NCBI GenBank assembly: GCA_002077065.1
Contig: NAJO01000009.1
Location: 868,001 to 932,000 of the forward strand
Source of the DNA: Cryoendolithus antarcticus
Lineage: Eukaryota > Ascomycota > Dothideomycetes > Cladosporiales > Cladosporiaceae
Length of the DNA stretch: 64,000 bases
Direction: 5' to 3'
How positions within the stretch are numbered: the first letter of the stretch is position 1; each line of letters starts with the position of its first letter. This document shows positions 31,443-42,300 of this stretch, piece by piece. The position numbers were made by a program, and so were the translations under genes. Under the pieces are notes generated by a model. The model ran no database searches, was not told the DNA's origin, and was given only the letters and a program-made list of their open reading frames with translations.

Positions 31443-32132
31443 GAATTTCCGGACTATACAAGGTATTATCGTGAACAGCAGGGCAAATTCCCCAAAGGCC
31501 GCAGCATGATGAAGCTCTCTGTTGAGCAGTCATCGCGATCTGCGTGACCGCAAGACGCCTTCCCCCGATCTGCATGCTTGCGCTTTGTAATGACCCGGTT
31601 GAAGTGGAAGATAAGAGCCGTCCATTAACATTGCAGTAGCGTGCAAGCCGCTGACTCGTACCTTGCAGGGATTGAACGTCTTAGCTTTACTTTCCCGTGG
31701 CCCGTCGAAACCGATCGCTGCACCGTCCTCCCCGATCGGCAAATGCAATCTTGGAGGAGCGAAGCAATCGGAGGCGTCATGCCAATGCGCGTGCCAAACA
31801 TACAATGCCGAGATTTGACATCACTCTACCGCTCGAATCGCAGCTGTGTCTGCCGGGTACGCTCTACATCCTGTAAGCAGAACACAATCTTTCTGTTCTG
31901 GGCCCAGCGCCTGCAAAACGCATGCTCTGTATTCAAGCACCATGGGAGAACCATCCCTACATAGCAAGTGTCGTTTGATGCCTCCCGGCCTCTCAAACAC
32001 AGTTTTAACTGCGCGAGTAGCAGCGCATGCAGGCACGCTGGTGCGGATATTGAAGCGGCCACCCGCAGGGGAAGCAGCACAGTACGCGGCAACGTCGACG
32101 ACGCAAAATCGCCCGGGCTCCTGCCTCAACGC
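31443..32132. other. Intergenic region, methyltransferase to rhodopsin-like locus
   Basis: No supported gene is seen in these 690 bp. Confidence 0.4.
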
Positions 32133-33603
32133 CTACGCTTCCCTGTGTTCTCGCGGTGCTGTGCTTGGTCCCTCGGCTGCTTGTGTGACCACATTCCAGG
32201 AAACGTCTTTCCGTATGATCATTCGCTGGCTGTCATCACTCTCTACGCTCGTAGCATCCCCGATGTCCTTCTGCCTTGTCCCATACGTCGGATGTTCAGC
32301 GTGAGCGGTGCTGGTCCCCGCGCCTTCCTTGTCACCCTCCAGCCACGATCGAGTGGTGTTTCGGTCGTTCCTGCTCTGGTTCAACGAGCTCATTGGGATG
32401 CTGCGCGTTGCACCGCCTCGCGCAGCAGATGACGAGCCTCTTCCTCCTGACCAAGAAGATCCATATGCGTCACCGCTAAAGCCTCCTTGTCCGCCATATG
32501 TCGTGCTCAGGGTAGCAATGAAGGGTCGCAGGATAGGGATGGTCGCTGAGATGATGGAGTAGTTGAGTTCCGCTGATGTCCATGCAACGAATTGCGCCTC
32601 GAGAAGTGTCGGATCGAGATGCATCCCGGACTCATCGAAGCTAGACAAGCGTAAGGACACGATGACGATCATGCTGCGGGAACGTCAGTCTTGTTTATTC
32701 ATCATCAGACGCTCAACGTGCGGTCAGCTCACAGCAAGCGGAAGCTGAATGTGAACACCACGATAGCTTTGTTGGAAAAGGTTGTTTGTAACCCCCAGAC
32801 CATCCAAACGGCGAACAGCACCAGCAATAGCTCGATGAGGCACCCAATGCTTTCTATAACTTCCCATCGTAAAAGCTGTAGTGTGCATGACAGTCAGTAG
32901 GGTGCTGTGCTGCTGGCGATTCGGGGTTGAACGTAAGTAATCGGGACACTGGTGGTTGAGTATATCCTATGGTCTCGAGAGGTCGCAGGACAGCGCCAAT
33001 GCTAGCATGGACCCAACTCCCAGGACGGCAGTAGCAAGGAGCATAGCATATATGCTTCTGAGATGCCATTTGATGGGTGTCAACTTGAGCTGGAACGCCA
33101 GGACAGAAGCTCTGCTCGCGGCGACCGCTGGGATAAAGAAGAGAGTGCTAACATAGTACAGCTGTGTGAGTGACCTGTGTCAGACCCTACTGGAACCTCA
33201 TGTAGAGTTGTGCTGGAGTAGTAGGGAGTCCGTACCTGCTGCACTTTGTTCGCGGACGCTTCGCTGAGTAGGTCTTTTGATCTTCCCAGCCCATCATGAC
33301 AAGCGCTTAGCAAAATCACAGCCTGAATGATCCCGAGAACCTGCATCGGATCTTAGCAACGATCAACAATGGACGAGCGCATCGAGAACAACTGATAGTT
33401 GCTATTCCCACGAGATAATCGTCCACGCCGTAGCTCTGTCTGTTTGACTGATGTATGAAGACCCGTATCGCAGCGAACAGGAGAATGAGTGAAAGGCCGA
33501 GAGCCGACGCTATCAGGATCCAGGCAGCGTGGTCAGTGGGCGTAATGACCGCAAAGGGAGGGTGCTGTCCAGGCGGTACAACTGGACCAGCCTGCAGCGA
33601 CAT
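32133..33603 (-). pseudogene. Fungal rhodopsin-like (SAT4-type) integral membrane protein, interrupted
   Basis: The order of fragments on the minus strand follows the fungal rhodopsin-like family (PF20684). Exon 1 (33412-33603) has a first membrane helix ending QSYGVDDYL. Exon 2 (33236-33340) carries VLGIIQAVILLSACHDGLGR. Exon 3 from 33161 carries LYYVSTLFFIPAVAASRAS and two helices. Exon 4 (32733-32875) carries RWEVIESIGCLIELLL. Exon 5 (32133-32673) has VAWTSAELNYSIISATIPI and LRPFIATLSTTYGG, then a Ser/Gly-rich tail. Introns of 59-74 nt join in phase except between exons 3 and 4. In exon 3 a TAG at 32967-32969 follows LSCDLSRP, where a Trp would be expected, and the frame resumes DILNHQCPDY. 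Together these suggest a pseudogene; a sequence error or a missed splice is possible. Its role is unknown; relatives are plasma-membrane proteins without retinal lysine. Confidence 0.6.
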
Positions 33604-34642
33604 GGCACATGTTCGACGCTCGACGCGGTGCGACCTGCCAGACGCCGCGATACAGGACTCTACATTATGTAGGAGCTCGAGTCCGGCACATTTGCGAAAC
33701 GCCTGGGGCCAGTATGCACACTGTGCACACCGTACCTGCAGGATCACTGTGTTAGGGACTTGCCCTCCCTGCCATGCGCGGCATCCTCCAGCCAAGCGAC
33801 ACGCCTCCGCCACATGGACTTCGATAGACTTGCATGCCGTGAACCCTCCACGAGGTCACCCGTTGATGATAGTAATCTTAGACTTCCCACCATGCTGCGA
33901 CACGGCTCGTCGAAGCACCAATCAAGCTTCTAGCTGGGCCGACGATCGCGCCACTGGCTGAATGTGTACTGTAGAGTGCTTATATGACCGAGGTGCAGGG
34001 CTGCTCTCCGTGGTCGTTCGCGCCGCAGAGACACGGGACAGCTCTGCTTATCGATTCTCCAGAGTCTCGAGTGTGTCCTTGGCCAGCGTACTTGGAGCTT
34101 TGCACAGACACAGTGCGTGATGTATGCAGTATGTTCGACGAAGTGATTGATAGCGTGTAACAAGATTCAAGTCTAGCCGGGTCTGTTTGGAGCACTCGAG
34201 GTCGCGATCCGACATGGCGGTACATTTGACTAGCGTGGGATGCGCGGGATTTTAGCGTGTCGGAGCGTGAAAGCCGTGTGCAAGCCGAGAACCTACTAGC
34301 AGATTAAGCAAAAGCCAATTGGCCAGGCTTATGAGTTCGTGCTCGATCGTCGGCCGCCTCCATGCATCGCGTTGTTGCGATCAGATTGCAGCTGCAGGCC
34401 AACTGCCATATGGAACATGCCCACCTCGCGTATGCGATGCAATCAGATACGCTGCCGTGTCCAATGCGATGTAGTGTTTGGCATTCCCGCAGGTGAAGGC
34501 GCCCTCGGCACTTGCATCCGCTGCGTTCTTGTGCGCCCATGCGGTAGCGATCTTTCGGTTGACCTCACTCATCCTTTTTGAAACTATTGCTGGGTGGTAG
34601 CGTACCAATTGCTTCCTGTTGTTCCGTGCTATTTTGCGCACC
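33604..34642. other. Intergenic region before the permease
   Basis: This 1039-bp gap between divergent loci has only short overlapping frames on both strands. No RNA gene or repeat is recognised. Confidence 0.4.
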
Positions 34643-36640
34643 ATGGGCTCACGTCACGACCCGAAGATGGCTGAGGAAGACATTGTCGAAGCCCATCCAG
34701 TCTCCCATTTCGACGATGATGGGAAGCTACCAGCGAGCACTGTCGCAGATCGATGGCGAGGTACCGCTGCCGACAAGCGTGACATGGCTGTGCTGGGACG
34801 TACGCAGGTACTTCGAAGGAACTTTAAGTTCACTGCAATGTACGAGCCCTGATCAACGATGCTTATGAGATCCACCGCTCTTGTGCTGACTGCTCGAAGC
34901 CTTGGATTCTCGTCTACTGTTCTAGTTGCATGGGAGATCCTACCTGTCATCTCGGTGTATGCGCTCCAGGATGGTGGGACGGCGATCATTTTCTGGGGAC
35001 TGATTGCTGGAATCATCGGCATGTCATTCGTCTACGCCTCGCTAGCAGAGATGGCCTCGATGTCAGTTGCTCACTAAGTGCCGCGACATTCGCTGCTAAC
35101 TGTAGCTTGTGCAGGTTTCCGACTGCCGGTGGGCAGTATCACTGGGTCAGCGAGCTGGCTGCTCCAACATGGCAGAAGCCGTTGAGCTATTTCGTCGGAT
35201 GGCTGACTGCCATGGTTGGTGTCGGGTGTGATGACTTGTTGATCCGTGTTGCTGACTGACGGGATCTCTAGGGCTGGCAAGTCTATCTCGCCGGCATCTG
35301 CTTCATGGTCGGTTCAGTCCTCCAAGGTCTCATCGTTCTGAACAATCTCGACACCTATGTGTAGGCTTGCCACTCGCTCCAGACTGTCGTAGATACTGAC
35401 GGGACGGCCGATAGGTACGCATCATGGCATGGCACTCTATTGACCATCGCCGTCATCCTCTTCGCCAGCCTCTTCAACACAGTGCTCGCTGTCCGCCTGC
35501 CGCTCATTGAGGGCATCATGTTGGTCATCCACATCGCAGGTCTTTTCGCGATCATCATCCCGCTTTGGATCATGGCACCCCGCGGAGATGCCTACACGAC
35601 GCTGCTGACCTTCCCGACAACTGCTGGGTGGATGAACCAAGGCCTGGCAGCTCTGATCGGCATGTGCAATCCCATTGGCATCCTCGTAGGATACGATTGC
35701 TCAGTCCACATGAGCGAGGAAGTTCAAGACGCGGGCTACGTACTACCCCGAGCTCTCATGTGGACGGTAGTCCCCAACGGCATTATGGCACTGCTGATGG
35801 GTCTCACGTTCATTTTCTGTCTTGGCGATATTGAGACAGTACTAGCCTCGCCCACTTACGAGCCGTTCATCCAGGTCTTCTACAACGCCACTCAGAGCAA
35901 CGCGGCGACGACTATCATGACCTTGATTATCGCGCTAATGCTGTGAGTCTGCGTGTTCTTCGATGGTCGCAGAGCTTGTACGCTGACTCTCATCTCTCAT
36001 AGGACATCTGCATGCATCAGCGAAGTGGCCACCGCCTCACGTCAGCTGTGGTCGTTCGCGAGAGACCGCGGCGTGCCTTTCTCCTCATGGCTGGCGCATG
36101 TCACACCTGGTTCGAACATCCCGATCCGCGCAGTCTACGTTTCGATCATCATCAGCAGCCTGCTGTCGCTCATCAACATCGGCAGCTACGTCGCGCTTAA
36201 TGCCATCAGCTCGCTTGGAGTCGTTTCGCTGCTGTCTTCGTACACAGTGACCATCAGCTGCATGATATGGCGACGTCGACGGGGCGCGCCTTTGCCTCCT
36301 GCTCGATGGTCCCTCGGCAAGTACGGCCTTGCGATCAACATCATCTCACTGCTCTTTGTGCTGCCGGTCTGGTTCTTTGCATTCTGGCCAGTCGGGTACC
36401 AACCAACCCCGTGAGTTCAGTGCCACAATCCTAGCAGTGGGCGTACGCTGACACATTCGCAGTGAAGGACTGAACTGGGCACCAGTCATGTGAGTACATC
36501 CTTTAGTGAGCATTGGTAACAATAGTAAGCTAACGATGACCAGGTTCGTCGGAGTATTGTCTCTTGCGGCAATATACTACGTGGTAAAGGCGCGGCATGT
36601 GTACAACGGACCAGTAACAATTGTGAAGCGTGACGAGTAG
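34643..36640 (+). CDS. APC-superfamily amino acid/choline/GABA permease
   Basis: Eight exons: 34643-34839, 34900-35061, 35115-35214, 35272-35360, 35415-35942, 36003-36410, 36463-36489 and 36544-36640. All junctions are GT-AG, introns are 48-60 nt, the phase is kept throughout, and the product is 535 aa. The ATG sits in a strong context (CACCATGGG). Family marks are VLRRNFKFTAI and LGFSSTVLVAWEIL (helix 1), SLAEMASMFPTAGGQYHWV, YFVGWLTAMGWQVYLAG, EVQDAGYVLPRALMW and TASRQLWSFARDRGVPFS. This is the fungal choline/GABA permease group (Hnm1, Uga4). Twelve hydrophobic segments place it in the plasma or vacuolar membrane. Exon 7 is only 27 nt. The substrate is not certain. Confidence 0.88.
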
Positions 36641-37022
36641 GCAGAGTCGGTGGAAGAACGGCAATCTAGAGCGATAAAGACTAGCCAGCTCATGGTCGTC
36701 AATGGAGAGCACCCTTACGTACATATGAATGCCTTCAGACACCCACGTCGAATCTCACATGTCAATGGAAAGGAGGTGAGCTTGAACCCGATGATATGTT
36801 TGATGCGTCCGTCGCTCGGAGCCAGGCCGACGTATGACGCTGCACATGGACATCTGGCTCTCGAGACCCAGCAATAGACTGCGATTATTGCAGCAAAGTG
36901 TAGAAACGCTCCAGCAACGAGCTCCTGCCTCGGAGAGTGTCTTCGCCTCACGGAACAGCAGATATGATAGCTGTGCGTTCAAGATGTGCAGACGCTCGGC
37001 GACCGTGGTGAATTGGCCAGCA
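36641..37022. other. Intergenic region, permease to ankyrin protein
   Basis: These 382 bp lie between convergent genes. Nothing is recognised. Confidence 0.45.
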
Positions 37023-38726
37023 TTAGAATGTAATGATCCAGCCGCGACCCCCATTCGCGATACGGTCTTCGAAAAGGTCGGCGGGCGTATATCCCCAATA
37101 GTTTCTGCTACGATGCCAAACCTCGTCCGCGCCGTCTTGTGACCTCATCCACTCGATGAGGCGATAGTTCAGGTCTGGTTGCCCTGAAAGATAGTGCAGA
37201 GCAGTGTTGCCATGCATGTCGCAGAGTGCAATGCTCTCCAAACCAAGGTCGGAGACCAAGCGCTTGCAGAAATGGAGTTGCGTGCCGAATTCTTCGGCTG
37301 CGATAGGACACATGTCTCGTCGAAGTTGATCCAATCCTGTATTGTGCTTCCACTCCTCCTCTCCGTTCGCTTCCCAGGTGGTTGGCCGCAAGCGCAAATC
37401 ACGATACTGGGTCCGATCTAGCCAGCGTGTGTCATGGTATGATCCTTTTGCTTTCGGTCCAGATCTGCCGACAGCCGTCTCATTCAGCGGTAGGCAAGCG
37501 ATGTGAAGCAAAGTGTGGCCAATTGCAGTTGTGGGAGCGTTCGACAGGGGAAGGCCAATCACCTCAACTAGGTCCCATCTCAATTGCGCCGCGGCGAAGT
37601 GGAGGCTATGTGCTCCGTACACTGGAGTCAGCGTGTCGGGTTCGACCATGGGATGAGACCTGAACATGGTGTACGCTTCAGTGTTGCCAAGGACGATGGC
37701 GTATTGTGCGGGTGTCAAAGTGTGACTGCCAGTGATGATCGGACGTGCATTCGGATTGAAACCACGATCGATAATCGCCTGTACCATCGCGTTCTTGTCA
37801 GCAGCAAGGGCAGCATGAAGTGGCGTAGAGATGCTCAATGCGGACGTTGTGAGATTATCTTCTGGTGGCAAGGAAGTCGGGCAATCGGGATCAAGCCAGA
37901 AAGAAGCATCCGCACGACTCGCAAGGACCTGATCGAAGATCTCTGGGGTTGTCTGTCCAGCCATGACCAATGAGTGGAGGCGCGCATACTCCACGGAGTG
38001 GTCGATAAACTCGCTGTCAGGCTCGATCCAGAAGCGAGACACACTGGTCCGCCGCGTTTCGACTTCGTCATGAGTCAAAGGGATAGTCTGAAAGGGTACA
38101 GCATTCACTTCCTCGTCTGTAGTAGCGATGTACGGCAGTCGCATTGCAGAGCGTGAATCGATGGCATGCCTTCCAAACTTGCGAGAGACCTCCTTCAGCG
38201 TTTCAGCAGGGACGCCATTGGGATTAATACCGTACTCCAGTAAAGTGCGAATGTTCTCGGGCCGCTGTCGCTCTATCGCGCGTCCAAGTGCCGTGGCCCA
38301 GCGGCCATCTAAGCCCTCGTCGTGTGGTTGGCTAATCACATCTGCGAGTACATGTGACCGGATCGTCTCCGCAGCCCTTTGGAGTATATCGCGTAGAATC
38401 GAAGGGTCCTCCAAGCCTGCGGACGCTATGAGAGGTCCATCGAAGGCCATTTGGGTATGTATCTCCTCCCAAGAGGACATGCGAGGGAGTCGTCGTTCAC
38501 CTCTGCCATCAGATTGTGACGATGTATACGTTCGCGATGTAGACGATACAATACGGCGTGATTGGGAGATCCTGATCCGGGACATCCACCGGCATTGCAG
38601 TTGGGTACGCATATTTTCCCAGCGGGTCAGGCGACCGAATTGTAGGTCGGCGAAGTCACCTGAACCTAGTCCAGTGACTACATAGTCTGGGGAGCTTCCT
38701 GGGGCTCGGCGCGACAGGACATGCAT
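37023..38726 (-). CDS. Divergent ankyrin-repeat protein
   Basis: A 567-aa frame from the ATG at 38726 (MHVLSRRAP). The alternative Met 39 codons on (MRTQLQ) would give an Arg/Ser-rich head that could be a mitochondrial signal. Ankyrin-like units are spread through the protein: TALGRAIERQRPENIRTLLEYGINPNG, STPLHAALAADKNAMVQAI with GFNPNARP, TPAQYAIVLGNTEAY, HTLLHIACLPLN and NTALHYLSGQPDLN, each with the TPLHxA-type first helix and a distal NPN turn. No catalytic domain is seen. Such orphan ankyrin proteins are common in filamentous fungi and the partner cannot be predicted. Its C-terminus reads YWGYTPADLFEDR, a capping repeat. Confidence 0.75.
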   Translation of the reverse strand: MHVLSRRAPGSSPDYVVTGLGSGDFADLQFGRLTRWENMRTQLQCRWMSRIRISQSRRIVSSTSRTYTSSQSDGRGERRLPRMSSWEEIHTQMAFDGPLIASAGLEDPSILRDILQRAAETIRSHVLADVISQPHDEGLDGRWATALGRAIERQRPENIRTLLEYGINPNGVPAETLKEVSRKFGRHAIDSRSAMRLPYIATTDEEVNAVPFQTIPLTHDEVETRRTSVSRFWIEPDSEFIDHSVEYARLHSLVMAGQTTPEIFDQVLASRADASFWLDPDCPTSLPPEDNLTTSALSISTPLHAALAADKNAMVQAIIDRGFNPNARPIITGSHTLTPAQYAIVLGNTEAYTMFRSHPMVEPDTLTPVYGAHSLHFAAAQLRWDLVEVIGLPLSNAPTTAIGHTLLHIACLPLNETAVGRSGPKAKGSYHDTRWLDRTQYRDLRLRPTTWEANGEEEWKHNTGLDQLRRDMCPIAAEEFGTQLHFCKRLVSDLGLESIALCDMHGNTALHYLSGQPDLNYRLIEWMRSQDGADEVWHRSRNYWGYTPADLFEDRIANGGRGWIITF

Positions 38727-39376
38727 TCCTTTGCGGATGACATGCCCGTCAGCGGCGCGACCTTGTCGGCCGCCATGACAGGCGAAGTCCAATATCGATT
38801 ACCGAGTCGCTTCATCTCGCCAATTTTTGAGGCTTTGAAGCTCCGAGAGTCTCAAGACAATAGGAGAGGCTCTGCTGCCCTGTTCGTGTGTACATGCTCG
38901 CCTTGGAACTCGGCACGCTGCGCGCAGTGGATGAAGGTGTCGTGGTTGGGAGAAACACGAGCAGGAGATGGTTAGTGCAGTGTCGACTATTTGCCAAGTC
39001 GGAGCTTTGACTGGCTGAGAGACCATGTGCGCTAACAATCTGTCGCGGCAGTCAACACTGCGTGGCTTGCTTCTACTACCGACATACCTACTACGTTATA
39101 CGGTACATGCATCGTAAGAATGTGCCTGAGGAGCAAACGCCCAGCGCAGCGGTCCACTAGAGCTGCGCGGATCATAATCATGACAACTTTCGAGAAGTAC
39201 GATGCATAAGGTACGTATAGCCAGGCAGCGTACAAGATGTGGCTTGCCTTGCCCACTGTCTTGCAACTCCAGCGGAGAACCTCCCCTACCCAACACCGAT
39301 GTAACACGAGACCACTCCTAGCACTCCCAACCCCAATCTCCCCTTTCCACCCTCCTTCTCATATTCTCCGCAGCCC
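38727..39376. other. Intergenic region, ankyrin protein to TOP2
   Basis: No gene is supported in these 650 bp; only short frames occur. Confidence 0.45.
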
Positions 39377-42300
39377 TCAATCACTCTCATCCTCCTCAAA
39401 CTCCGCCTCACTCTCTTCCTCCTCCTCATCTTCATCGCTCACAACGTACTTAGCCTTCGGCTTCGCAGCCGCAGCCCGCCGGGCAGGTCTCGCGGCGGCA
39501 GGCGCAGCGACCCTCACCCCGTTGTCTTCCATGTCCTCATCGCTCAGAAGATCGTTCACTAAGTCATCAGCACTCTCGTCCTCGTCCTCAGAAAGGATAG
39601 AGTGCTTGAGCTTCGATGCTGGGCGTTTGACTGGAGCAGGCTTGGTAGCGGCGCCGGCCGAAGCCTGCTTAGCCTGTTTCGCGGCATACGCCTTCGCCGC
39701 CGGCGATAAGGGGAGGACTTTGGGCGCCGCGGCAGCAGCGGGTGCCTTCTTGGGCTTCAACGCCGCTGTAGGAGCAGCTTTGGGCTTCTGTGCGGGCGCC
39801 TTGGCCGCAGCAATCGTCTTGGGCTTTGGCTTAGGCCGCACATCCTCCATCTCCGCATCCGAGCCACCTTCACTCAATAGCGTACGGTCACTAACCTTGT
39901 GCGGTGAATTCTGCGCCAGCTTGCCCCAGTCCGTTTCGTCCATGCTGATATCGTCATCTTCCACGATCGGCTTCTTAGCTTTGGCCTTCGCCAACGCTGC
40001 GGCAGCTGCGGTGCTGCTCCCGGGCCGGCTGACTGCAGCTGTACCCGCAGTCGCAGGGTGGAAGAATCGCGTGGCGCCGTCCGAGGTAAATGGCGGGCCG
40101 ATGCCTTTGACCATCGCCGAGACATCTGGAAGGTCGTCGACGGAGAGGTCGTCGTCATCAGAATCGACCATGTTGGAGTAAGCTTTTGGCTTCTGGGCTG
40201 CGGCTCGAGCGGCGCGGGGTTTGGCCGCTGCTGGAACAGGCGCAGAAGGTGCAGAGGCATGGGATTCGAGAAGGCTGTCGTCGTCCTCGTCGTCCTTGAT
40301 AGCTGTTGGGCGAGCAGTCCTGCCTTTGGGCGCAGCGGCATTGCGCGAGGTAGCTTTGACGGGTGGAGCATCTTCCTCATCGTCTTCATCGTCGCTGATG
40401 ACTTTCCTGGCAGCCGGCTTTGCAGTAGGCTTTCGCGCAGCCGCAGCCTTTTGCGGCTTCACGTCCACTTCTTCCTCATCGCTCAGCTCCTCAACGACCG
40501 CGGCGGATTTGCTCTTAGCAGCCAGTGCAGCAGCCGCAGATGTCACCGGCACAGCTGCCTCCCTCACCACCAGGCTATCCAGTGTCTGCTGTTGCTCAGC
40601 CGGCGGGCCGACCACAGGCTTCTGCTCAACCCCATTTACCAGCCCCAGACCCATGCTCAGCAGATTGCTCGTCGCGTTCGCCTTCTTGACCGCAGGCTTC
40701 GGCGCAACTTTGGCCTTCTTACTGACCGCAAAACTCCCATCACTCTCATCGTCACTATCCTCATTCGCCTTCCGCTTCTTACTACCACCTTTGCCAGCAC
40801 CGATGCCGAGTTTCGCACTAGCTCTGCGACCCTTGGCGCGGACTTTCTTCTCCCGCGCGACCTCCTCATCAAGCTGAGTCTGCCACTCCTCCAGCAGAGC
40901 GTCGAGGTCAGTAGTCCAGAGGTCCTTGGGCGACTTGGCCGAGAGAGCGGTGATCTCGTCTTCCTTATCGCCGATCTGTCGGAGAAGCTTCTCGACGCGC
41001 TCTTGCGTAAGAGACCAGATCGCCATGCCAAGAAGGTAATCGTAGTCACTCGCACCCGCCGCAGTCTCAACGCTGTCTTCGTCGTCTTCATGGGTGTTCG
41101 TGACAACGGCTTCGAACTCGCCTTCCTTCTTCGCGTCGACGACCTTGGGGAAGCGCGTAAAGTTTAGCTTTTGTAGCTCCGCCACGAGTGCGGCTTTCTT
41201 CTTCTTTGAGACGATGAGCTTGCCGTCGATGATCATCTTGATAAAGCGGGCTTGGTTGCTCAAGCGCTCAAGGTCCTTCTGCATCTCATCGAGCATGTAC
41301 TTCTTGCGCTTCTGGTACATCTTCAGCCGGTGAGCGTAAAACTCCTCCATGATGTCTAGCACAGTTGGATACTTCGCTAGGCGGCCTTCGGGATCGAAAG
41401 CCACCAGATTGGTGGTTGACATGGTGGAGCTGAGTTTGAAGGCTTCGACTAGACCGCGCGAGACTTCAGCCCAGCGCTTTTCTTCAATTTTGATGATGAA
41501 GTGAACCTTCGAGGGCGTATTGTACTCAGTGTAGTCTTTGATGAACGAAGGCGTCTTCTCGGCCTTGATGATATCCTCAAGCTTGTCCTTGAACGTCTGC
41601 GTCCAGTACCGCACAGGCAGCTCAGTGATCTCGACCTCACAGTCGCCTGTCTCGGTAACGCGACCGGTGAACTTGAAGCGAGCGTCACCCTCGACCTGCG
41701 TCTCACCAGTCCAGCCGCGGAACCATGGCATCATCGGCTTCATGTCTTCTTTGCTGCCGTGCATGCGAAGCTTGAGATTCTCGATAATCTCCACAGGGCT
41801 GTAGTTCGGTATTGAGGTGCTCCAGCCTGTGCCGATACCATCTGCGCCGTTAATCAGGACCATCGGAACAATGGGCGAATACATCTCGGGCTCAATGGTC
41901 TTGCCGTCATCCGTATTGTACGTCAAGAGGGCCTCGTCAGTCTGATGGAAGATGCGACGGGCGAAGGGCGAGAGGCGAGTGTAGATATATCGAGCACTGG
42001 CAGCATCGTTGCCACCCTGAAGACGAGAACCGAAATTGCCACTAGGCTCCAGACAGTTGATGTTGTTCGAGCCAACGAAAGTCTGTGCCAGGCCAACAAT
42101 TGTCTGCTGCATGGACGTCTCGCCATACGCGTATGCGGTCAGACCAGAGACGGAGCCAGCCAGCTCCACGACCTTGATGTCTTTTTTCAGGTTGCGCCTG
42201 AAACAGGTGTACAGCACTTTCCGCTGGCTGGGCTTGAGCCCATCAACCACAGATGGAATCGAACGCTGGTTATCAGCCATGGAGAATAAGATTAGCTCCT

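Noticed and set aside
39237..40877. Long plus-strand frames of 314 and 218 codons, Ala/Ser-rich
   Set aside because: They are the complement of the Lys/Ala/Asp/Glu-rich TOP2 tail; no domain and no start context.
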